From the NCBI GenBank assembly GCA_900318885.1, contig ONMN01000020.1, forward strand, positions 1 to 35,376: 35,376 nt of DNA, in the 5' to 3' direction. Made by a program: the position numbers and the translations under genes. The first letter of the stretch is position 1, and every line of letters starts with the position of its first letter. This DNA is from an uncultured Prevotellaceae bacterium (GTDB lineage Bacteria > Bacteroidota > Bacteroidia > Bacteroidales > Bacteroidaceae). The notes below the pieces were generated by a model, which made no database searches, was not told where the DNA came from, and saw only the letters and a program-made list of their open reading frames with translations. Positions 20,423-30,225 of this stretch are shown one piece after another.

Positions 20423-21970
20423 ATGCTTGCAAAGACGTATACGGTGGCAGTTAACGGTCTGGAAACCACGAAGATAACTGTCGAGGTGAACATAACTAGA
20501 GGTGTGCAGTTCCACATGACAGGACTGCCTGATTCTGCCGTAAAAGAAAGCTATGATCGCATAAAAGCAGCCACTACTAATTGTGGTTTTAAAACAGGTG
20601 TCGGAGATATCACCGTCAACCTCTCGCCAGCAGATATCAAGAAGGAAGGTTCGAGTTATGACCTGCCGCTGGCAATTGCCATCTTGGCTGCCAACGACAA
20701 GGTGAACTGTGACCGGTTGGACAAATACATGCTCGTCGGTGAGTTAGGCCTCGACGGGCGTTTGCAACCAGTTCGCGGTGCATTGCCCATCGCCATTAGG
20801 GCGAGGGCAGAGAAGTTCAAGGGGCTCATTGTACCCCAGCAGAACATCCGCGAAGCGGCTGTCGTGAACCAGTTGGAGGTTTATGGCATGGAGACACTGT
20901 CGGACGTCATCCGTTTTATGAATGGTGACGACAGTTACCAGCCGACCATCATCGACACGCGAAAGGAGTTTTACGAGCATCAGAACCATTTCGACATCGA
21001 TTTCAGCGACGTGAAGGGTCAGGAGAGCGTCAAGCGTGCCTTGGAGGTGGCGGCCGCTGGCGGTCACAACCTCATTATGATTGGTCCGCCGGGATCGGGA
21101 AAGTCGATGCTTGCCAAGCGTCTGCCGAGTATCCTGCCGCCTTTGTCGTTGGCCGAGAGTCTGGAAACCACTCAGATTCATTCGGTGGCAGGTAAACTGA
21201 ACCGTGACACCAGTCTCATCAGTCAGCGTCCCTTCCGGGCACCGCACCATACGATATCCCAAGTCGCCCTTGTCGGTGGTGGCAACAATCCCCAGCCCGG
21301 TGAAATCTCTTTGGCCCATAATGGTGTGCTCTTTCTCGACGAGATGCCTGAGTTGTCGCGTTCTGTATTGGAGGTGTTGCGCCAGCCGTTAGAAGACCGT
21401 AAAATCAGCATTGCCCGTGCCAAGTACAGTGTAGAATACCCATGCTCGTTTATGCTGATAGCCTCGATGAATCCCTGTCCTTGTGGTTATTATGGTGACC
21501 CGACTCACCATTGTGCCTGTACACCGGGACAGATTCAGCGTTATATGAATAAAATCAGCGGTCCGCTTTTGGACCGTATCGATATTCATTGTGAGATACA
21601 GGCTGTGCCGTTTGCACAGTTGAGTCAGATGCAGCCCGGTGAACCCTCTGCCACCATCCGCGAGCGTGTCATTGCGGCCCGCAAGATTCAAGAGGAGCGC
21701 TTCCGTCCGTATAAGGGCGTTCATTGTAATGCGATGATGAGCGAAAAAATGCTTCATGAGTTTGCTGAGCCTGATGATGCCAGTATGGAGATGCTGCGTA
21801 TGGCGATGGAACGGTTAAAGCTGTCAGCGCGTGCCTATACACGTATATTAAAGGTTGCCCGCACCATTGCCGACCTTGCCGGCAGCGAGCGGGTAGAGTC
21901 GGTGCATATTGCCGAAGCAATAGGCTACCGCAACCTAGACCGAGGCGATTGGGCAGAAAGAGGGATATAG
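20423..21970 (+). CDS. YifB/ComM family Mg-chelatase-like AAA+ ATPase
   Basis: A 515-residue protein of the YifB/ComM family. The N-terminal ChlI-like domain (about 20-140) has GLPDSAVKES, GDITVNLSPADIKKEGSSYDLPLAIAIL and GELGLDGRLQPVRG. The AAA+ core starts at DVKGQESVKRALEVAAAGGHN. Walker A is GPPGSGKS, Walker B is VLFLDEM, and a Cys-rich motif, NPCPCGYYGDPTHHCACTP, probably binds a metal. A Mg_chelatase C-terminal domain ends the protein (LSARAYTRILKVARTIADL). In naturally competent gamma-proteobacteria ComM is a helicase that aids branch migration during transformation; in Bacteroidales its role is not established. It is cytoplasmic, has its own promoter and faces the convergent minus-strand operon. 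It is unrelated to the PUL. Confidence 0.95.
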   Translation: MLAKTYTVAVNGLETTKITVEVNITRGVQFHMTGLPDSAVKESYDRIKAATTNCGFKTGVGDITVNLSPADIKKEGSSYDLPLAIAILAANDKVNCDRLDKYMLVGELGLDGRLQPVRGALPIAIRARAEKFKGLIVPQQNIREAAVVNQLEVYGMETLSDVIRFMNGDDSYQPTIIDTRKEFYEHQNHFDIDFSDVKGQESVKRALEVAAAGGHNLIMIGPPGSGKSMLAKRLPSILPPLSLAESLETTQIHSVAGKLNRDTSLISQRPFRAPHHTISQVALVGGGNNPQPGEISLAHNGVLFLDEMPELSRSVLEVLRQPLEDRKISIARAKYSVEYPCSFMLIASMNPCPCGYYGDPTHHCACTPGQIQRYMNKISGPLLDRIDIHCEIQAVPFAQLSQMQPGEPSATIRERVIAARKIQEERFRPYKGVHCNAMMSEKMLHEFAEPDDASMEMLRMAMERLKLSARAYTRILKVARTIADLAGSERVESVHIAEAIGYRNLDRGDWAERGI

Positions 21971-21984
21971 ACTTACTTTGGAAT

Positions 21985-21999
21985 GGGCGTTTACCGCCC
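21985..21999. terminator. Weak hairpin in the convergent gene gap
   Basis: GGGCG (21985-21989) and CGCCC (21995-21999) form a short GC-rich stem with a 5-nt loop, between two genes that end head-on. There is no strong T-run on either side, so it may be only part of a terminator. The stem overlaps the stop of the 51-residue minus-strand gene. Confidence 0.4.
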
Positions 22000-22146
22000 T
22001 TCGTCATCGTCAGTGCTTTGCTCTACACCCCTAAAGGCATCGCCACGCATAGTTACCTTGCTGCCTGCTAAAAAACAGTTTGGTCTAATGGCGTACAGCC
22101 GGATGGCTGGCTTCTTGTATGTCTTATGTTTGTTCTCTGTCTTCAT
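21991..22146 (-). CDS. 51-residue small protein at the end of the surface-protein operon
   Basis: The ORF begins ATGAAGACAGAG and encodes a peptide with KTYKKPAIRLYAIRPNCFLAGS, then VTMRGDAFRGVEQSTDDDEGR. The pattern of a basic K.Y.KP start, a short hydrophobic stretch and an LAGS-like site, then an acidic tail, resembles small Bacteroidales proteins that I recall as K(T/K)Y.KP...LL(A/C)(A/G)S. No formal family can be named from memory. It starts 5 bp after the stop of the GLUG pseudogene on the same strand, so it looks like the last gene of that operon. It ends 20 bp from the convergent yifB-like gene. Translation is inferred from spacing and composition only; a transmembrane or signal role cannot be shown. 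Confidence 0.55.
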   Translation of the reverse strand: MKTENKHKTYKKPAIRLYAIRPNCFLAGSKVTMRGDAFRGVEQSTDDDEGR

Positions 22147-22151
22147 ACCGA

Positions 22152-23669
22152 TTATGTATTAATCACGAGCTTATTACCATTATGGATGTATAAGCCCTTT
22201 TTCGTTGGCTTGCCGTCAAGCTTGCGGCCATCGAGGGTGTACCATACATCTGACATCTTACTTCTTCTCTGCTGGGCAGAGTGTGGCGTTGCGAATTCAT
22301 CAGACATCGTTATAATTCCCGTCGTTTCGTTGTTGTCGTCGATGTTCGATACGATGTCGAGACTTGGTGCCAGTGGATCAGAGGCCGATTCATCGCCAGC
22401 CATGAGTTGGAAGTAGCCGCGGAACGTCTTGAGCGTGAAGTCCTTAGTGGGTGACGGGTATCTGAGGATGTTGTTGGCTCCGACGTAGAGGTTCTGCCAA
22501 TTTCCCTTCTCAAGTACGATGGGTGAGAAGACGGGCACGAACAGTACGCTTCCGTCGTCGCTCTCTATCGTGCTAAGGCTGGCCTTGATGGTGACGTTCT
22601 CAAAGACCGGATTGCTGATATCGAAGTTGCTTGGATTAGTGTCGTAGCCGTCGGGCTTGCTCCACTTCACGAGATAGGGCTTGCCTGCCTCAATGTTGTT
22701 GGCATTCTGGAAGTAGAGGTAGAGGAGATATTTCTCGTCGTCATCAGGGGCTTCCTTAAGGGCTGTCTGGTAGCAGAAAGTGGCATCCTTGGCGTCGCTT
22801 CTTTCGTTCGAGGTGTTGTACCAGCCGGTAACATCCATCTCACGGACGGTGGCTCCGTAAAGCGGGTGTCCTACGGTGGTCTTGGCCGCGGACAGTTGCT
22901 CGGCTGTCATGTTGAACGGCAGGCAGAGTGTGTTCCAGGCACCGTCCTTATAGAGCTTGCGTCCGTTGAACTTCGCGTTGACGGTCCCCCTGTTCAGGTA
23001 ATAATTGACGAGGGGCATGTTGTCCATATCATCGTAGAACCCTTCATGATCTGTCGAATAGAACACACCATTGTATAGCAGTCCTCCCGTGTATATGTCA
23101 ACCATGCCGTAGCTTTTGGTCGAAGGCTCCGTTGGTATGTAGGCGCTGGCTTTGGCAAGGCAGCCATTGTCATTCACGTCTCCCAGCTGTTTCGTATAGA
23201 AGACATAGGCTTCGGCTCCAATAGATACCGATGAATGGCTGCCAACTATCACGAACGTGTAGCTTCCGGTGGTGGATGTTACGCTGACTGCGCGTGGGTC
23301 GAACAGGCTGTTGGTAATGGTGACGGCAGCAGTGGCAACACTGGAGGCACCCTCGGCTTTTCCGACAAAGCCGCCGAAACAGGTATTGCCCGAACTGGTG
23401 ATGGTGCCCTCAAATACGCAGCCTATGATATTGACTGATGAAGTGCTATAGGTGTTCTCGCCAGTCTTCTCAGCATAGACACCCCCGATAAAGCCACCGT
23501 CGTAAACAGCTTGACCGCTGCCCGTACTCTCGATATTTGTTTTGACGACGCAGTTCAGGACGGTGAACGTTCCTTCAGCATGTCCTATGATGCCACCGGC
23601 ATAATGCCCGGAACTCTTGATGCTACCGTATAGTAGTTGTTCGAGTAAGAGATGTGGGATATGCTTGAC
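22152..23669 (-). pseudogene. GLUG surface protein, C-terminal part after a frameshift
   Basis: This is the reading frame that continues the protein whose N-terminal part ends at 23585. The frame is open from 23669 and has no start codon of its own near the junction (the first ATG is at 23252). It carries further GLUG-like repeats (GSIKSSGHYAGGIIGHAEG; NIIGCVFEGTITSSGNTCFGG; then SLFDPRAVSVTSTTG). A beta-rich region follows (YKDGAWNTLCLPFNMTAEQL; KPYLVKWSKP; FRGYFQLMAGDES). It ends with MSDEFATPH, VWYTLDGRKLDGKPT and KKGLYIHNGNKLVINT, the tail shared with other secreted proteins here. The C-terminus looks intact. If the frameshift is an assembly error, the two parts make one normal secreted protein of about 750 residues. 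Confidence 0.75.
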
Positions 23670-24457
23670 TCAACAGAACTACCGACAATAGGACCGATAT
23701 GGTCTTGTGTGTCGTAGCCGAGACGGGCAGCATCCCCCAGAAAGACGCAACTTTCCACTCTGCCGAAATTATGGCCTACGATGCCACCGATATAGTTTCT
23801 CCCTTTGCCTTTATGATCTGAAAGGTCTGCATCGCTGACACATCCCCTGACCGTCCCGAGGTTGCTGGCTACGATGCCAGCGAACCTGATGGCGCCTTGG
23901 TCGCCGGAGACAGGAGCGGTAGAACGGACGATGACGTCACTCGCCACCGAGGAGTACTCCACCGTCCCCTTGTTGTAGGCCACCACCCCGCCGACGTTGT
24001 ATCTGGCCTCGAAGGTGCTGTTGGCTACATGCACGTTACTGACCGTCCCCTTGGCACCGTTCACGCCGAAGATGCCGCAGAATACGTTGCCTGAGGTGGG
24101 GAAAGAGCCTGAATTGAAATAGACACCGCTGATGGTGTGTCCCTCTGCGTCGAAGGTGCCGGCGAACGCCCGCGCCTCTTTGTTGCCTATAGGCACCCAG
24201 TAGTGGGCACTGAGGTCGATGTCGGCAATCAGACGGACGGTCTTGCCGGAAAACTGCTTACTCGAATTGTTTACCATATAGGCGAACTGTGCCAATTGCG
24301 CTGCTGTGCTGATGTAGAACTCATTGCTCTCGGCATAGTTGCTGCCCCAGGTGTCATCAGAGTTGTTAGTCCAGTATCCGCTGGGCGTACTATCTGCCTT
24401 TGCTGTTCCCACTGCCACAAAGAGTGCGGCAAGGAGAAATAGAAAATGCTTTCTCAT
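23585..24457 (-). pseudogene. GLUG surface protein, N-terminal part ending in a frameshift
   Basis: The frame opens with a clear signal peptide, MRKHFLFLLAALFVAVGTAKAD. A domain typical of GLUG adhesins follows (YISTAAQLAQFAYMVN; KTVRLIADIDLSAHYWVPIG; FAGTFDAEGHTISGVYF). Three GLUG repeats come next (VGGVVAYNKGTVEYSSV; FAGIVASNLGTVRGCVS; YIGGIVGHNFGRVESCVF). The frame is lost after SISHISYSNNYY and stops at 23585. The minus-one frame continues with more GLUG repeats without interruption. Frame change lies between 23669 and 23588, most likely near 23625-23640. No standard slippery heptamer is visible there, so mutation or a sequencing error is more likely than programmed frameshifting. It follows the 1916-residue gene by 17 bp. 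Confidence 0.78.
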
Positions 24458-24464
24458 ATTTATA

Positions 24465-24483
24465 TTTTACCTTTTTACCTTTT
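24465..24483 (-). repeat. Short TTTTACC repeat in an intergenic spacer
   Basis: On the plus strand: TTTTACC, TTTTTACC, TTTT, two and a half units of a 7-8 bp repeat. It covers the gap between the 1916-residue gene (stop at 24475) and the GLUG pseudogene start (24457). It resembles the in-gene heptamer arrays in unit length but is short and could be chance in an AT-rich spacer. Confidence 0.4.
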
Positions 24484-27400
24484 AATCACCTTACGGCCAT
24501 TGGTGATATACAGGCCCTTGGCTGAGGGCTTTTGGCCATTGGCTATGCGGCGTCCCTGCAGGTCGTAGTACTGGCTGGTGCCGTCGGCATCGACGAGTCG
24601 CAGCACCGGTTCCACTCCGGTCTCATCGTCGTAGGGTGGCATGTCGCTCTCGCCGTTGTAGTTGTCCGTCGGGAAGTCGGTGACGGGGGAGTCGCCTTCG
24701 CCCTGTTCCTGATACTGGTACTTGATGTTATAGGCATTGCGGGGCAGTATGCCGAGCGTTTCGATAAACGAGCGGAAGGCCTTGGTGGTGACGCTCTGGT
24801 ACTGGGCATCGCGGTTGCTGACACGTCGGAAGGTGCCGTCGCTCTGCATGACGTAGATGCCGCGGCTGGCACTCTCGTCGTTGCCCAGCTCCTTGAACGT
24901 GCCGCACCACTGCACCTTGCCGATGATGTCGCCACCGGCATCGAACACGTTGATTTCGCTATTCACAGGCTCTGCCGTTACGTCGATGGGCCCTTCACGA
25001 TAGTTTACCAGCTGCTCCTTGTCCGAGGCAATGTTCAGATCGCCCTCCTTTACCACCACTATGTATGGCACACCAGGCGACATGACGGAGAAGTCGTTGC
25101 AGAACACTACTTCCTTCTTGTCCCTGTCGACATAGCTGAGCCGGTAGACGGCATACTTCTTGTAGCGTGGGTCGTCAGGGCCTGTCGACAGCTCTGCGAA
25201 GAAAGGAATACACACGGGGTAGGCCATGCTGCTCCACCCGCCCTGTCCATTGTCACTGGCTTTGAAGGTGCGGTTGTACGATGCCTTGTCGGCTGTGAAG
25301 TCGTACGGCGGCTCGAAGTCGAAGCCCTCAATGACCAGCAGGTTGTCGCAGTGGGTGCCTATGACGACATTGACCTCACCGTTGGACGCCGTGTGGCCAT
25401 GATTGTCGGGCAGATAAATCATCGCAGTGCGGTTTATTCCGTAGAAGGGGTTGGTACTGCTGCTGCGGTTGACGTTCAGGTTCTTCAATCCGTCGTTCTC
25501 CAGGAAGTTCAGACTCCTGATGTCGCCCTTGCTGTTGGCAAATGCCGCCGGTCCCATTTCCACTACAGGCACTTCCACCTGCCGTTCGTCGAACGTTGTG
25601 AAGGTCATGCTTTTTGGTATCGTAACCTTACCGCCCTTACCGTGATAGCTGGAAATCTTGGCTTCGTACAGGCTGACGGCCGATACGCTGTGTACGTCGT
25701 AGATGAAGTCTCCCGCTGCGATGCCCTTGTCGTCCGAAGCCTCGAACACGATGTCGTAGTGGGTGTCGCGGGCCTGTTCCGGCGACAGTCCTATGGTATT
25801 AAACGTCAGATAGGTGCTGAACGCCGGCACCGTCTTGTTCTGGTCGAAGTGGAACCCCGCCTCCTGCTTGCCGTCAGGCTTGCTCAGCGTACAGATGCTG
25901 CCTTGTGCGGAGTATTGCTGTCCGATGCTCATGCCGTCGCGTCCAGTGCCTTGCAGTCGGTTCTCGTACGTCGGCCACATCTCCAGCTCCTCTTCGTAGG
26001 GCATGAGGTGGTAGACACCAGGCTTCATCGCCGTGATGAGCACTGGCGAGCGTGCAGGCACCAGACTGCCCTTGCCCAGCATGTGAGCCTTGCGTGTGTT
26101 CATGTTAGCCTCGCTGACGATACATGCCGTAGCAGCGTCGGGTAACTGTGTGTCGAAGCCGATGAACATGCTGGCAAGATAGCGCTTCTGTCCCTCCACG
26201 TTCACCACGAAGTCGGGGGACACTGTCAGCGGGAAGTATCGGTGCAGCTTGCCGGCATTGACATAGTCCTCCCACGAGTCGTCGTAGAGGTATTCCTCGA
26301 AGAGCGTCTGGTCCCATGTGGCATCGTTGATGTAGACATCGGGCAGGCTTCCGTCCTCACAGACTATGCCGCCTGGAGCCAGTTCTGCCACCGTGGAGTA
26401 GTCGCTGCTCTCTATGAACAGGCGCTTCATGCCGGGAATTTTATAGACGGCACCTTCGGCGATGCTCTTCAGGTCGCCGCTGATGGTCAGTTCCTCGCCT
26501 TGTCTGCCGTTGGGGCATGCCACCAGCTGGTCGTTTTTCGTGAAGAGCAGACCGTCGCGTGCGATGAAAGTCTCGCAGAAGGGATCGGTATAGATATTCT
26601 CCACCTGCGACCCATAGAATGCCCCGGGCTCTATGGTTTTCACCTTGGCGGGGATGGTTACCTCCTTCAGACTTGAGCAGCCGTAGAAAGCCTCTTTGCC
26701 TAAGGTTTCCAAGGCGTAGGGCAGTCGGATGTCCTTCAGCATGTTGAGGTTCCTGAGTTGCAGCGAGAGCCGTTTCACGCTCTTGAAGTAGCGGAACTCC
26801 GGGAAGCTCACTATCTTACGGGCAGTAGCGGTCTGGAAAGCCGTCAGTGTCTGCTCGGTGGTGACGGCCTTCAGCTCGCTCAGCGACAGGTAGCCGTTCC
26901 TGTTGGCGTCGAAGGCGTCGAGACAGGCTTGTCTGGCATTGGCATCAGCTATGGTGATGCCCGGTTTCACGTTGGCCTGTGCGGTATGTACTGGAATGAA
27001 GTTGTACACATTGCCCATTCTTGAGTAGATAAACTCCAACGGACCAAGGACATCGATGTACGACTTCATCTTGCCCAACGGTTTCATGGCAGCTATGGGT
27101 GCAATAATACCCATGTCGCCGTCGGCTTCCAGATATTTGGTACCGTCAAAGTTGTTGACTGAACTCCACTTGGCATTACCTGGTTCGAACTGCAGCTGTG
27201 TGGTCATTCCTAAGAGGTAGTTGTTGGCCTGTCCCTGGTTGTTGTCGTAGGTGTAGTCCTTGTCAGACCTTAGGGGGATGGCCAAGAGCTTACCAGCTTC
27301 CGTCTCGGCAAATTTCTTCAGCATGGGGAAGTAGCCTTGCGTCCATGTCCATGCGCTGCGCTGCGACAGTGCTGCCCCAATTTCTTCGAGCGTCCGACCG

Positions 27401-30225
27401 TTGTTGGCTATCTCGTAGCCTTTCAGCCAGTGGCAGTCCTTGACGATGGCAATGTCCGTGGTGGCCACCTTGTTGCTGGAGTAGGGTACCGGCGTGACGT
27501 AGAGACAGTTGCGGACGGTACCCTTGTTGGCTGTCTTGTCGTAGGCCACAAAGGGTGTGAACTTGTCGAGCAGATAATGGTATTGGAATACTGCCGACAC
27601 GCAGTCCTCAACCAGACCGCCCTGAGCCACCACGCCGCAGATGCCGCCGCAGCGCTTTCCCGACGTGTTGGCACCCTGTACGATGCAGTTGCGGATGGTG
27701 CCTTCTACGCGACCTGCCAAAAATCCGTACAGGTTGTCGTGCTTGGTCCGGTCAATGGCCGTGTATGAGTCGCGCATGCCTAAGTTCTCCACTGTGCCCG
27801 AGGCGGCAATGATGCTGAACAGCCCGTAGGTGGCCGCCTTCTTGCTGCCCTCCGGAGCGCCTATGCCAAAACCACGTACGAAATATCCGTCGCCGTCGTA
27901 GTGCGCCTTCCAAGTGCAGTCGGCATAGTCTGGCCTCAGGCTGCCCGGTTCAATGTTGTAGCTGAGGTTGGTAGCGTTCAGTACGGTCTCGCTGAAGGTG
28001 ATGTCGCCCACCTGCCGGTAGAATTCGCCCTCCTTGTTATTCTTGATGGCCAGTAGCAACTGGAAGGGTCCCTTCACCAAGTACGGGTCCTCAAACGAGC
28101 CGCTGCCACCGGCAAATGCCGTCGCCTCTTGACCTGGTGTCCATCCGTTGTCGATGGCGACGTTCAGCACTATCTGCCGCTGACAGTCCATGACCTTCGG
28201 GCGTGTGGCCACGTCTGTCTTCGTCTTTACCTTGCCGTTCATGGTCAGCTTGCAGTTACCGTTCTTGTAGGCGAAGACGCTGTTGTCCTTCACCCTGATA
28301 TATTCTGAAGAGGGAATGGTTGTGGAGGCCGTCAGCGAAACCGACCGCCCTGCGTTGGTATCTTCTGTCCACACCTCACTTTGCACCGGTGCCGTGAGGT
28401 GCGAGACGAACTCGTAGCAGCAGTCGCCGCCATTCACGGTGATAGGCATGGAGGCCAGCGTCAGACTTGGCAGCGTCACCGTGTTGGCCTCGTTGCGTCC
28501 TTCAGCGGTAAAGAGCTGTCGAGCGAGGTCGTTCAGCCCCGCGGCCTTGTTGGCACTGAGTTCGGTAATGAATTGCTCCGGCTTCTTCTTGTCATAAATG
28601 ACGGGGTAGCGTCCCCTCTGCAGCCGGAAGCCGTAGTCGGCACTCTCGTCGATGTTGAGGAAGGATACCGATGACGTGGTGCCGTCGGTCAGCTGAGCCG
28701 TGGTGAGAGGTAGTATGGTACTGGAGTTGTCGTTGCCGATGGTGTTACCAAGAAACATATTCTTGTCGTAGTAGCAGAAGGTGACATTGCTCATCACGTC
28801 TTCACCTCCCTTGCCCACGATGGCACTGAGCGGTCCCTGCTGATTGTAAGGGTTGTTCATGACCGTGCCGAGAAAGAGACATCGGGTAATATACTCCTGA
28901 TCGTGAGTGAACCCAGCCTTACCGACGATGCCGCCGGCTATGGCGTAGGCCGTGCTACGCCCCCCGCAGTCAGTGTAGCCGCTGTTGATGCAGCATTCCA
29001 TCCCTAATATACTTCCCCGAATGAATCCGACGATGCCGCCCACCGTACATTCGCCGACAAGTCCGGCCATGTTAGCACAGCACCTGATTTTTCCGTTCCA
29101 CATATCGCCGCATATTCCTCCCGAATAGACGCCGGTAGTTGCCTGTCCCCTGTTGACCTTTAGGATACCCGTCGAGGTGCAGGCTTCGACAGTTGTTTCG
29201 CCCATTGTAGACGCAACGATACCTCCCGTTGACATATAGTTGATGGTGCTGCAGGTAGCCTCAGCGTTAACCTTGGCCGTACAGTCGAGGATGAGGGAGG
29301 GGGTGTCGCTCATTGCCCCACCATTTGAAGCTAACGAACAGCAGCCGCCAGTCAGGTTTACGTCAGTGCTACGGATGGTCACGTCAGCTGTGCAATGGAG
29401 CATATTACAGCCACTGAGGCGGGCGGCAATACCGGCTGCTCCGTTGTAATTGTTACTTGATTTCTCACATTTGGCGTAGATGCTACCCTGTACCGATACC
29501 CCTTCAATGCCATGTCCTATCTTCAGCGTTCTGGAATCATCGTAGGACATATTTGACTGGCCGTTGTAAAACCTGCCACATACCAGACCCACGTTGACTT
29601 CCCTCTTTGCAATGCTGATTTGTGAATCAACGATGTCGAAGAACCCCACATAGCTGTCCAGACAGCCAAACAGTCCGAAATCGTCAATATTACCATTGTC
29701 GGTGCTCTGGATGTCGATATACATACCTGATATATGATGGTGTTTCTCCTGGCTCCACCCGTCGCTGTTGATGCCCGGAACGTCGAGTCCGAGGAAGATG
29801 CCATGAAACATGTGTGAATATGTACTACCTATAGGAATCCACTGCACACGCTGTCCGTTCGCGGTCCTGTTCAGGTCGATGTCGCTGCCCAGAACCAAGA
29901 CCTTTCCCTGGAAACTCTCACCACTGACGTTGCAGAGCCATGCCACCTGTGCCAGCTGCTCAGGTGTGTTGATGACGATGGGATTGAGGAATGTTCCCTT
30001 GCCCTTGATGTCGAACGACTTGTCGCGATACTCGTACCACGTCGGGACACCATTATACAAAGCTGGTGCATCCGGGTCGGCAGCCTTACATGGTGTGTTT
30101 ACGCCAATGAGCAGACAGACAGAAATGATTAAGGACAACTGATGTTTCACCGTTTCCTTTACCTTATTTATAATATTCAGTTTCATACGCATCTTCTCTA
30201 ATCTTTTATTTTTTTTACCTTTCAT
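24475..30225 (-). CDS. Giant GLUG / EF-hand / BspA-like LRR secreted protein
   Basis: A 1916-residue exported protein. The ATG at 30225 overlaps the upstream stop as TAATG. Later in-frame ATGs at 30192 and 30186 (MKLNIINKVKETVKHQL) give a more normal signal peptide, so the start is uncertain. Residues about 65-150 are a GLUG-adhesin lead-in (NTPEQLAQVAWLCN; GSDIDLNRT). GLUG repeats follow at about 330-455 (STGGIVASTMGETTVEAC; VGGIVGFIRGS) and 830-880 (RCGGICGVVAQGGLVEDCVS). An EF-hand loop lies at 1106-1117 (DANRNGYLSLSE). BspA-type LRR_5 repeats follow at about 1155-1260 (YALETLGKEAFYGCSSLKEV; TIPAKVKTIEPGAFYGSQ) with later LRR-like pieces. The C-terminal tail is YYDLQGRRIANG and GLYITNGRKVIKR. 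It is likely a surface adhesin or glycan/host-binding protein; the ligand is unknown. No catalytic motif is visible. Confidence 0.82.
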   Translation of the reverse strand: MKGKKNKRLEKMRMKLNIINKVKETVKHQLSLIISVCLLIGVNTPCKAADPDAPALYNGVPTWYEYRDKSFDIKGKGTFLNPIVINTPEQLAQVAWLCNVSGESFQGKVLVLGSDIDLNRTANGQRVQWIPIGSTYSHMFHGIFLGLDVPGINSDGWSQEKHHHISGMYIDIQSTDNGNIDDFGLFGCLDSYVGFFDIVDSQISIAKREVNVGLVCGRFYNGQSNMSYDDSRTLKIGHGIEGVSVQGSIYAKCEKSSNNYNGAAGIAARLSGCNMLHCTADVTIRSTDVNLTGGCCSLASNGGAMSDTPSLILDCTAKVNAEATCSTINYMSTGGIVASTMGETTVEACTSTGILKVNRGQATTGVYSGGICGDMWNGKIRCCANMAGLVGECTVGGIVGFIRGSILGMECCINSGYTDCGGRSTAYAIAGGIVGKAGFTHDQEYITRCLFLGTVMNNPYNQQGPLSAIVGKGGEDVMSNVTFCYYDKNMFLGNTIGNDNSSTILPLTTAQLTDGTTSSVSFLNIDESADYGFRLQRGRYPVIYDKKKPEQFITELSANKAAGLNDLARQLFTAEGRNEANTVTLPSLTLASMPITVNGGDCCYEFVSHLTAPVQSEVWTEDTNAGRSVSLTASTTIPSSEYIRVKDNSVFAYKNGNCKLTMNGKVKTKTDVATRPKVMDCQRQIVLNVAIDNGWTPGQEATAFAGGSGSFEDPYLVKGPFQLLLAIKNNKEGEFYRQVGDITFSETVLNATNLSYNIEPGSLRPDYADCTWKAHYDGDGYFVRGFGIGAPEGSKKAATYGLFSIIAASGTVENLGMRDSYTAIDRTKHDNLYGFLAGRVEGTIRNCIVQGANTSGKRCGGICGVVAQGGLVEDCVSAVFQYHYLLDKFTPFVAYDKTANKGTVRNCLYVTPVPYSSNKVATTDIAIVKDCHWLKGYEIANNGRTLEEIGAALSQRSAWTWTQGYFPMLKKFAETEAGKLLAIPLRSDKDYTYDNNQGQANNYLLGMTTQLQFEPGNAKWSSVNNFDGTKYLEADGDMGIIAPIAAMKPLGKMKSYIDVLGPLEFIYSRMGNVYNFIPVHTAQANVKPGITIADANARQACLDAFDANRNGYLSLSELKAVTTEQTLTAFQTATARKIVSFPEFRYFKSVKRLSLQLRNLNMLKDIRLPYALETLGKEAFYGCSSLKEVTIPAKVKTIEPGAFYGSQVENIYTDPFCETFIARDGLLFTKNDQLVACPNGRQGEELTISGDLKSIAEGAVYKIPGMKRLFIESSDYSTVAELAPGGIVCEDGSLPDVYINDATWDQTLFEEYLYDDSWEDYVNAGKLHRYFPLTVSPDFVVNVEGQKRYLASMFIGFDTQLPDAATACIVSEANMNTRKAHMLGKGSLVPARSPVLITAMKPGVYHLMPYEEELEMWPTYENRLQGTGRDGMSIGQQYSAQGSICTLSKPDGKQEAGFHFDQNKTVPAFSTYLTFNTIGLSPEQARDTHYDIVFEASDDKGIAAGDFIYDVHSVSAVSLYEAKISSYHGKGGKVTIPKSMTFTTFDERQVEVPVVEMGPAAFANSKGDIRSLNFLENDGLKNLNVNRSSSTNPFYGINRTAMIYLPDNHGHTASNGEVNVVIGTHCDNLLVIEGFDFEPPYDFTADKASYNRTFKASDNGQGGWSSMAYPVCIPFFAELSTGPDDPRYKKYAVYRLSYVDRDKKEVVFCNDFSVMSPGVPYIVVVKEGDLNIASDKEQLVNYREGPIDVTAEPVNSEINVFDAGGDIIGKVQWCGTFKELGNDESASRGIYVMQSDGTFRRVSNRDAQYQSVTTKAFRSFIETLGILPRNAYNIKYQYQEQGEGDSPVTDFPTDNYNGESDMPPYDDETGVEPVLRLVDADGTSQYYDLQGRRIANGQKPSAKGLYITNGRKVIKR

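Noticed and set aside
23588-23669. Programmed -1 frameshifting in the GLUG gene
   Set aside because: No X-XXY-YYZ slippery site is seen in the overlap, and no strong downstream stem is obvious.
24532-26145. 537-codon plus-strand open frame opposite the giant LRR gene
   Set aside because: It is the complement of a gene with clear domains, has no signal or motif of its own, and is a codon-bias shadow. Other long antisense frames (e.g. 1207-2184, 6817-7785, 9597-10625, 34254-35159) are rejected for the same reason.
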